Shown: piece after piece, positions 58,951 to 64,000 of the stretch
Layout: each line of letters begins with the position of its first letter
Numbering within the stretch: the first letter of the stretch is position 1
NCBI GenBank assembly: GCA_035654795.1
Contig: DASRWC010000019.1
Span: forward strand, 1-64,000
Source: JAAYLC01 sp035654795
GTDB lineage: Bacteria > Bacteroidota > Bacteroidia > Flavobacteriales > Flavobacteriaceae
DNA: 64,000 bases
Direction of reading: 5' to 3'
Translations under genes and position numbers: made by a program
The notes under the pieces: generated by a model
What the model saw: the letters and a program-made list of their open reading frames with translations, nothing else
What the model was told of the DNA's origin: nothing
Database searches by the model: none

Positions 58951-60198
58951 ATGGCCTACGGCATCATCATATCTATGCTAATTTTATCCGCCTTCTTTTC
59001 AGGTATGGAGATAGCATATATTTCTTCCAATAGAATCCATCTGGAAATTGAGAAAAAACAACAAAGTTTTTTAGCTCAGATTCTAAGCAGGCTTACACGG
59101 CGGCCTTCAAAATTTATTGCTACCATGCTCATTGGTAACAATATCGCCCTTGTAGTCTATGGTTTTTATATGGGAGATTTGCTGATGGAGTTTATCCCCA
59201 TAGCAGGATTTAGCGGCATTTTGGTTCAGACAATTATTTCTACCTTAATTATTCTTATCACGGCAGAATTTCTCCCAAAGGTTATTTTCCAAATTTATGC
59301 CAATAATCTATTTAAAGTATTCGCTCTACCCGCCTACTTCTTCTACATCCTGTTTTCTTTAATCTCTGAATTCATTATGGTGATCTCAGATTTCTTGCTA
59401 AAAAAAGTATTTAAAAGTGAAGGAGATACTGTACCCTTAACTTTTAGCAAAGTAGAATTGGGACATTATATATCAGAACAAATGGAAGTGGTGGAAGCCA
59501 AAGAGGAAATAGATTCGGAAATACAAATTTTCCAAAATGCCTTAGATTTTGCCGAAATTAAAACTCGAGAGGCCATGATTCCAAGAACAGAAATTGTAGC
59601 TGTTGACTTGGAAACATCTCCTAAAGAACTTGTAACGCTTTTTACAGAAACAGGTCTTTCAAAAATTTTGGTTTTCAAAGAGAACATTGATGATATTGTG
59701 GGTTATGTGCATTCTTTTGAATTATTTAAAAAACCTACAACCATAAAAGAAGTACTCATGCCGGTGATCTATGTTCCGGAGACTATGCTGGCCAAAGATG
59801 TACTCAACGCCCTAAGCCGAAAAAGAAAAAGTATCGCTGTTGTTATTGATGAATATGGCGGAACCAGTGGAATAATTACCGTAGAAGATATTATTGAAGA
59901 ACTTTTTGGAGATATTGAAGATGAACATGACACCATTGAACTTATTGAAGAAGAGCTGGGGCCCGGGCATTTTAGATTCTCAGCCAGGCTGGAGGTAGAT
60001 TATCTAAATGAAGAATATGGGCTAGACCTTGAGGAGAGTGAAAACTATGAAACTCTTGGAGGCTATATTGTAAATTATACTGAAGAAATTCCCGAACAAG
60101 GAGAAACGGTGGAAATCGAAGATAATGTGTTCACCATACTAGAAGTGTCCAGCACCAAAATTGAATTGGTAGAACTGAGAACCCCCATGGAAGACTGA
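58951..60198 (+). CDS. CNNM/CBS/CorC-domain membrane protein (hemolysin-III-unrelated 'HlyC/CorC' family)
   Basis: 415 residues: a CNNM membrane domain (ILSAFFSGMEIAYISSNRIH, TAEFLPKVIFQIYANNLF), two CBS repeats (EAMIPRTEIVAVDLE; VIDEYGGTSGIITVEDIIEE) and a C-terminal CorC/HlyC domain (RFSARLEVDYLNEEYGLDLE). Family members affect magnesium/sodium transport and, in gliding Bacteroidota, GldE is a paralogue. The lptC context argues against calling this one GldE. Confidence 0.85.
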   Translation: MAYGIIISMLILSAFFSGMEIAYISSNRIHLEIEKKQQSFLAQILSRLTRRPSKFIATMLIGNNIALVVYGFYMGDLLMEFIPIAGFSGILVQTIISTLIILITAEFLPKVIFQIYANNLFKVFALPAYFFYILFSLISEFIMVISDFLLKKVFKSEGDTVPLTFSKVELGHYISEQMEVVEAKEEIDSEIQIFQNALDFAEIKTREAMIPRTEIVAVDLETSPKELVTLFTETGLSKILVFKENIDDIVGYVHSFELFKKPTTIKEVLMPVIYVPETMLAKDVLNALSRKRKSIAVVIDEYGGTSGIITVEDIIEELFGDIEDEHDTIELIEEELGPGHFRFSARLEVDYLNEEYGLDLEESENYETLGGYIVNYTEEIPEQGETVEIEDNVFTILEVSSTKIELVELRTPMED

Positions 60199-60360
60199 CC
60201 CGTAGCCAGCCAAATTTTTTGTTTTAACTTTTTATTAATGAGTCGAAATTACTATTTTCGCACCCTGAATTATCCAAAAAAATCAAAATATTGCGGATAA
60301 ACCTTTATCATTTCTCATGACAACCTTGGGAAATTTGAAATTAAATTTTTTAATCATCAA

Positions 60361-62466
60361 ATGGCAATCTTAAACAGTATCAGACAACGAGGAGTTTTCC
60401 TCATTCTTATTATCGCCTTAGCTCTATTTGCTTTTATTCTGAGCGATATCTTAACCAGTCGGGGCGGCGCCAAAGGTCAAACAAACATCGCTACAATTAA
60501 TGGAGTAGACATTCCACGAGAAGATTTCATGCGCGAGGTAGAAATGACACAAAGAAACACCAATGCAAACACTTCGGTAGCTATGAATCGCGTTTGGGAA
60601 CAAGAATTGCGACGAGTACTCATGGAGGAGCAATTTGAAAAGGCCGGAATCACTGTAGAAAAAGCCCAGCTTGACAGAGGTCTGAAAGCCGCATTAGGCA
60701 ACAACCCAACCTTCTTAAATGAAGCGGGAGAAGTGGATGACGCAAGAATTCAAGAATATATTGCCACCATAAAAGCATCTTCCCCTCAAATGTATCAAGA
60801 ATGGATTCAATTCGAAAATGCCTTGTCTATCGGTATTTTGGAAGACACCTATATTAACATGATCAAAGGAGGACTTCACGGGAGCCAACTGGAAGGAGAA
60901 CAAGAATATCACTTTGAAAATGATAAAGTTAATTTCACCTATGCTATGGTGCCTTATTCCTCTATTACTGATGAAGAAATAAACGTAACTGACAAGGAGA
61001 TTCAAAAATACATTTCAGAAAGACCAAAGCAATTTGAAGTAGAAGCCTCTGCCGATTTAGAATATGTTCTTTTTTCAGAAAATCCGTCAGACGCTGATAT
61101 AGAGGAGGCTAAAAAAGAAATCTCAACTCTTTTGACCAAGAGAGTAGAATTTAATCGTGAGACTAAAGCAAACGATTCGTTACCCGGCTTTCAGGATGTA
61201 GAAGATTTTGAAGAATTCGTAAATACGCACTCTGAAGTTCCTTATTCAGATCGTTGGTATTTCGAAAATGAACTTCCCTCTTCGGCTGCTTCCAATTTGA
61301 TAGCACTGGAAAAAGGACAAGTCTATGGTCCTTATCGCGATGGAAACACTTATAATATCAGCAAGGTTATTGACACCAAAAAAATGCCGGACTCTGCAGA
61401 TTCTAAACACATATTAATCCGATATGTGGGAACCATGCGTGCTGGAGACGATATAACACGTTCTAAAGAGGAAGCAGCAAAAATGGCAGACAGTATTCTT
61501 GCTGTGGTAAAGAAAACTCCTTCCAAATTTGAAGATCTTGCAAAAGAACTTTCTGATGATCCTTCCAAAGGAAATGGCGGAGACTTGGGCACCTCAACTC
61601 CCGGAAGAATGGTTCCACCATTTGATCAATTCATCTTCAACAACCCGGAAGGAACAATCGGTCTTGTAGAAACTGATTTTGGCTATCACGTAGTTCAGGT
61701 TGGAAAACAGTCTGCTGCAAAACCGGCAATTAAGATAGCAACTGTGGTAAAACCCATTGAGCCTTCAGACAAAACCATGAATGATCTTTTCTCTGATGCG
61801 TCAAAATTTGAAGTTGCCGTTTCAAAAGGAGACTTTAACAAAGTAGCCGAAGAACAAAACTTAGAAGTAAGACCGGTTAATAAAATTGGACCCATGCACG
61901 CAACAATTCCGGGGATTGACAACAACCGAGGCATAGTAACTTGGGCATTTAACAAAGACACGAAAGTGGGAGACACCAAACGTTTTAGCGTGTCTAACGG
62001 CTATGTTATAGCAAGACTTACACGTAAAAATAAAAAAGGATTGGCATCTGTAGAAGATGTTTCTGATAAAGTGAAACCCATTTTAATCAAAGAGAAAAAA
62101 GCTCAAAAAATTAAGGAATCCCTTGCCGGAAAATCAATGGAAGAGATAGCTCAATCTCAAAATACTTCTGTTAGAACGGCTTCGTCCGTCAGCTTAGGGA
62201 ATCCGATGATAGGAGCTTCAAAGGAACCCAAAGTAGTAGGTTATGCCTTTGGAACAAAATCCGGAGAGACTACAAAACTTATTGAAGGAAATGACGGTAT
62301 TTATATGCTGAAAGTTGGTTCCTTAACGCCCGCACCAAAAATGGATAATTATAGAAACCAGGCGCAAAAGTTAGGACAGAAAAATCAATCAAGTGCCCCT
62401 AGTCAGGTAATAAACGCACTAAAGAAAAAAGCAGACATTAAAGATAATCGCGCTGAATTTTACTAA
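60361..62466 (+). CDS. PpiD/SurA-like periplasmic peptidyl-prolyl isomerase
   Basis: Folding factor of 701 residues anchored by one N-terminal helix (GVFLILIIALALFAFILSDI). SurA_N-type chaperone helices follow (ATINGVDIPREDFMREVEMT), a rotamase (parvulin) domain near 340-450 (SKHILIRYVG, FEDLAKELSDDPSKGNGGDL, FGYHVVQVGK) and a large C-terminal part. This is the PpiD layout. It helps outer-membrane or exported proteins fold and fits with the barrel and Lpt genes just upstream. A -7-like TATTTTCG and a 160-base gap separate it from the CNNM gene, so it may be an own transcript. Confidence 0.9.
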   Translation: MAILNSIRQRGVFLILIIALALFAFILSDILTSRGGAKGQTNIATINGVDIPREDFMREVEMTQRNTNANTSVAMNRVWEQELRRVLMEEQFEKAGITVEKAQLDRGLKAALGNNPTFLNEAGEVDDARIQEYIATIKASSPQMYQEWIQFENALSIGILEDTYINMIKGGLHGSQLEGEQEYHFENDKVNFTYAMVPYSSITDEEINVTDKEIQKYISERPKQFEVEASADLEYVLFSENPSDADIEEAKKEISTLLTKRVEFNRETKANDSLPGFQDVEDFEEFVNTHSEVPYSDRWYFENELPSSAASNLIALEKGQVYGPYRDGNTYNISKVIDTKKMPDSADSKHILIRYVGTMRAGDDITRSKEEAAKMADSILAVVKKTPSKFEDLAKELSDDPSKGNGGDLGTSTPGRMVPPFDQFIFNNPEGTIGLVETDFGYHVVQVGKQSAAKPAIKIATVVKPIEPSDKTMNDLFSDASKFEVAVSKGDFNKVAEEQNLEVRPVNKIGPMHATIPGIDNNRGIVTWAFNKDTKVGDTKRFSVSNGYVIARLTRKNKKGLASVEDVSDKVKPILIKEKKAQKIKESLAGKSMEEIAQSQNTSVRTASSVSLGNPMIGASKEPKVVGYAFGTKSGETTKLIEGNDGIYMLKVGSLTPAPKMDNYRNQAQKLGQKNQSSAPSQVINALKKKADIKDNRAEFY

Positions 62467-62492
62467 TTCATATCTTTTTGTCCGAAATAACC

Positions 62493-62527
62493 AAAAAACC
62501 TCGTTACTTTGTTGAACGGGGTTTTTT
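62493..62527 (+). terminator. Terminator of the PpiD-like gene
   Basis: AAAAACCTCGTT pairs with AACGGGGTTTTT (one U-G pair) around a nine-base loop; T run follows. Confidence 0.8.
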
Positions 62528-62593
62528 ATTTTGTAGAGACTTCGTACTTTGAACAATCATTTCTTTAATAATCAACACTATATTTTTATTGTT

Positions 62594-63511
62594 ATGAGTC
62601 ACGATGATATTCTAAAAGCGATAGACGAAAAGTATCAGAATCTCGGGGAGAATGCCGAATCTTACTTAAAAGGACTTTTACAGGCCAAACCCATCACCTA
62701 CTGGGATTACATTCAAGTTGATACACTACTTACCCTCCAAAAAACCCGCACCAATTTTAAAGATGAAAAAATCTTTGTGATGTATCATCAGGTAACGGAA
62801 TTGACTCTTGGGATGATGCTACATGAAATAGAACAACTTTCAGAAGGAGAGAACCTGCCGGAATCAGTCTGGCTCGATAAGCTTGAGCGACTTAATAGAT
62901 ATACCAGTCTTCTCATTACCTCTTTTGACATCATGAAATATGGAATGGACTATGATGATTACAATGTATTTAGATATACCTTAACCCCCGCCAGCGGTTT
63001 CCAAAGTGCTTCCTTTAGATACCTCGAATTATACTCCACACGTCTTCAAAACCTAATTAATGATAAAGGCCGCGAAAGACTTCCGGAAAATCCTACCCTA
63101 GATGATTATTTCGAAAATATTTACTGGAAAGATGCCGGACTCAACAGAAAAACAGGCAAAATGACCTTAACCATGCGTCTTTTCATAGAGAAATATGAAG
63201 AGGATTTTAAGAGACTTGCAAAAAAAGTTCAAGGAAAAACTTTGGAAGAACGGGTGGCACAGATGACCAATCCGTCAGAAGAATTAAAAGCCAAATTGAA
63301 AGAATTCGACCATTTTTATAATGTATCCTGGCCTATCGTTCATTTAGAAACGGCGCAGCATTTCTTAGACAGTCGGGGCGAAACTAAGGCGGCAACAGGA
63401 GGATCTGAATGGAAAAAATACCTGAGTCCAAAATTCCAACAACGTAAGTTTTTTCCTGAACTCTGGTCTGAATCTGAGCTTCTCACTTGGGGAGAAGTCA
63501 CCGGAAACTAG
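62594..63511 (+). CDS. Tryptophan 2,3-dioxygenase-family protein
   Basis: Heme enzyme family that opens tryptophan to N-formylkynurenine. In 305 residues: TYWDYIQVDTLLTLQK, the distal His in VMYHQVTELTLGMMLHEIEQ, SGFQSASFRYLEL (substrate Arg), and the C-terminal WPIVHLETAQHFLDSRGETK with proximal His then ATGGSEWKKYLSP. The usual HQxxELWFK reads HQVTELTLG, so this is a divergent branch and tryptophan as substrate is not certain. The frame is open to 62549; ATG 62594 is used. A DUF488 gene follows six bases on. Confidence 0.8.
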   Translation: MSHDDILKAIDEKYQNLGENAESYLKGLLQAKPITYWDYIQVDTLLTLQKTRTNFKDEKIFVMYHQVTELTLGMMLHEIEQLSEGENLPESVWLDKLERLNRYTSLLITSFDIMKYGMDYDDYNVFRYTLTPASGFQSASFRYLELYSTRLQNLINDKGRERLPENPTLDDYFENIYWKDAGLNRKTGKMTLTMRLFIEKYEEDFKRLAKKVQGKTLEERVAQMTNPSEELKAKLKEFDHFYNVSWPIVHLETAQHFLDSRGETKAATGGSEWKKYLSPKFQQRKFFPELWSESELLTWGEVTGN

Positions 63512-63517
63512 ATAAAA

Positions 63518-63868
63518 ATGGATATCCATATCAAACGAATTTATGAAACCCCGACAGATACCGACGGTATCCGCGTTCTCATAGATCGTGTATGGCCCAG
63601 AGGAATCAGAAAAGAAGATGCCCGATTAACGGAATGGATAAAAGAAATCGCCCCTTCCACCACATTACGGAAGTGGTTTGGTCATCAAGAAGAACGATTC
63701 CAAGAATTCTCTAAAAATTATGTGCAAGAATTGAAAGAACAAGAAGCGCTGGTGGAAAAGCTTTTGGGATATGCCGAAAAAAAACGACTAACTTTGCTTT
63801 ATGGAGCTAAGGACGAAAAACACAATCAAGCAGTCGTTCTCAAAAATTATCTTGAAAACTATCGGTAA
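63518..63868 (+). CDS. DUF488-family protein
   Basis: 116 residues with the family's features: IKRIYETPTDTDGIRVLIDR, VWPRGIRKEDARLTEWIKEI, STTLRKWFGHQEERFQEFSK, and LTLLYGAKDEKHNQAVVLK. DUF488 is a small fold of unknown catalysis, common across bacteria. It is coupled to the dioxygenase gene upstream; there is no firm functional link. Confidence 0.85.
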   Translation: MDIHIKRIYETPTDTDGIRVLIDRVWPRGIRKEDARLTEWIKEIAPSTTLRKWFGHQEERFQEFSKNYVQELKEQEALVEKLLGYAEKKRLTLLYGAKDEKHNQAVVLKNYLENYR

Positions 63869-63882
63869 CAGTTCATTTTTTG

Positions 63883-64000
63883 ATGCGGTATTTATTTGGA
63901 ACCTTATTTTTTCTATTTTCTATTTCCATCTCCGGACAAATTCTCAATGTCGAATCCCTAAGGAAAGTGACCGATACTTCCGGTTTTACCGGTTCTGCCA
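63883..64000 (+). CDS. DUF481 outer-membrane protein, N-terminal fragment at window edge
   Basis: From the ATG at 63883 the frame gives a signal peptide (YLFGTLFFLFSISISGQ) and ILNVESLRKVTDTSGFTGSA, the conserved opening of DUF481 barrel proteins of Bacteroidota. Runs off the right end. Role unknown. Confidence 0.65.
   Translation, partial: MRYLFGTLFFLFSISISGQILNVESLRKVTDTSGFTGSA

Overview
The window is an ordinary, gene-dense piece of chromosome from a member of the Bacteroidota, most likely class Flavobacteriia. The evidence is low GC with AT-rich spacers, start sites preceded by the Bacteroidota -7 element TAnnTTTG rather than E. coli-type -10 boxes or strong Shine-Dalgarno sequences, and a protease with a type IX secretion (T9SS) sorting tail. 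Further support comes from a fused SecDF, a ribosomal protein bTHX, and a class II HMG-CoA reductase next to a GYDIA-type GHMP kinase (mevalonate pathway). There are many SPI-II lipoproteins. I found no rRNA, prophage, IS element or CRISPR array. There is one tRNA (Phe, GAA).

Layout. 1-4.8 kb: a MuiA/DUF4139 protein running off the left edge, an RhlE-type RNA helicase with a structured leader, and an operon of a PagL-like outer-membrane protein and a GIN-domain lipoprotein. 4.9-6.3 kb: a toxin-antitoxin pair (MqsR-like toxin; MqsA-like antitoxin with a C-terminal Panacea/DUF4065 domain). 6.3-13.1 kb: minus-strand metabolic and housekeeping genes (Thr/Ser dehydratase, OsmC, mpl, TPR and DUF4136 proteins, obgE, adk), a decayed AraC-type regulator and a thioredoxin-like protein. 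13.3-17 kb: purK-purE-M3 peptidase. 17.2-21.7 kb: a YfaP-like lipoprotein, a T9SS-exported M28 peptidase, an ECF sigma factor with a small zinc-finger partner, and a UbiA-like membrane protein. 21.8-28.7 kb: gcvP, secDF and an unknown secreted protein. 28.8-32.2 kb: an apparent copper-acquisition operon (small Cys-rich protein, OprC-type TonB receptor, tandem YtkA-like lipoprotein). 32.4-46.5 kb: nrdJ, mdh, gyrB, DUF2911, queE, a lipoprotein, a Rho_N-like small protein, an AI-2E-family permease, DUF1232, folD, ffh, an SMR transporter, GtrA and carbonic anhydrase. 46.5-51.5 kb: argS, ctlX, unknown proteins, tandem rhodaneses, a 42-aa protein and bTHX. 51.5-54.8 kb: HMG-CoA reductase, GHMP kinase, tRNA-Phe and a short SSB. 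54.8-62.5 kb: a co-directional envelope operon (coaX, outer-membrane protein, TPR protein, lptC, small membrane protein, CNNM/CBS protein), then a PpiD/SurA-like foldase. 62.6-64 kb: a tryptophan 2,3-dioxygenase-like protein, DUF488 and the start of a DUF481 protein.

Most interesting points. (1) The copper operon: the receptor keeps the CxxxM and HxM copper ligands of OprC and sits with two uncharacterised Cys- or Met/His-rich partners. (2) The three-domain Panacea antitoxin, whose zinc finger has lost three of four cysteines, with a palindromic operator candidate at its promoter. (3) A regulator reduced to signal peptide plus DNA-binding domain. (4) A conserved-looking leader before the RNA helicase. 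(5) Three genes whose -7 box lies so close to the start codon that leaderless transcripts are likely. All calls come from reading the sequence; no database search was run.
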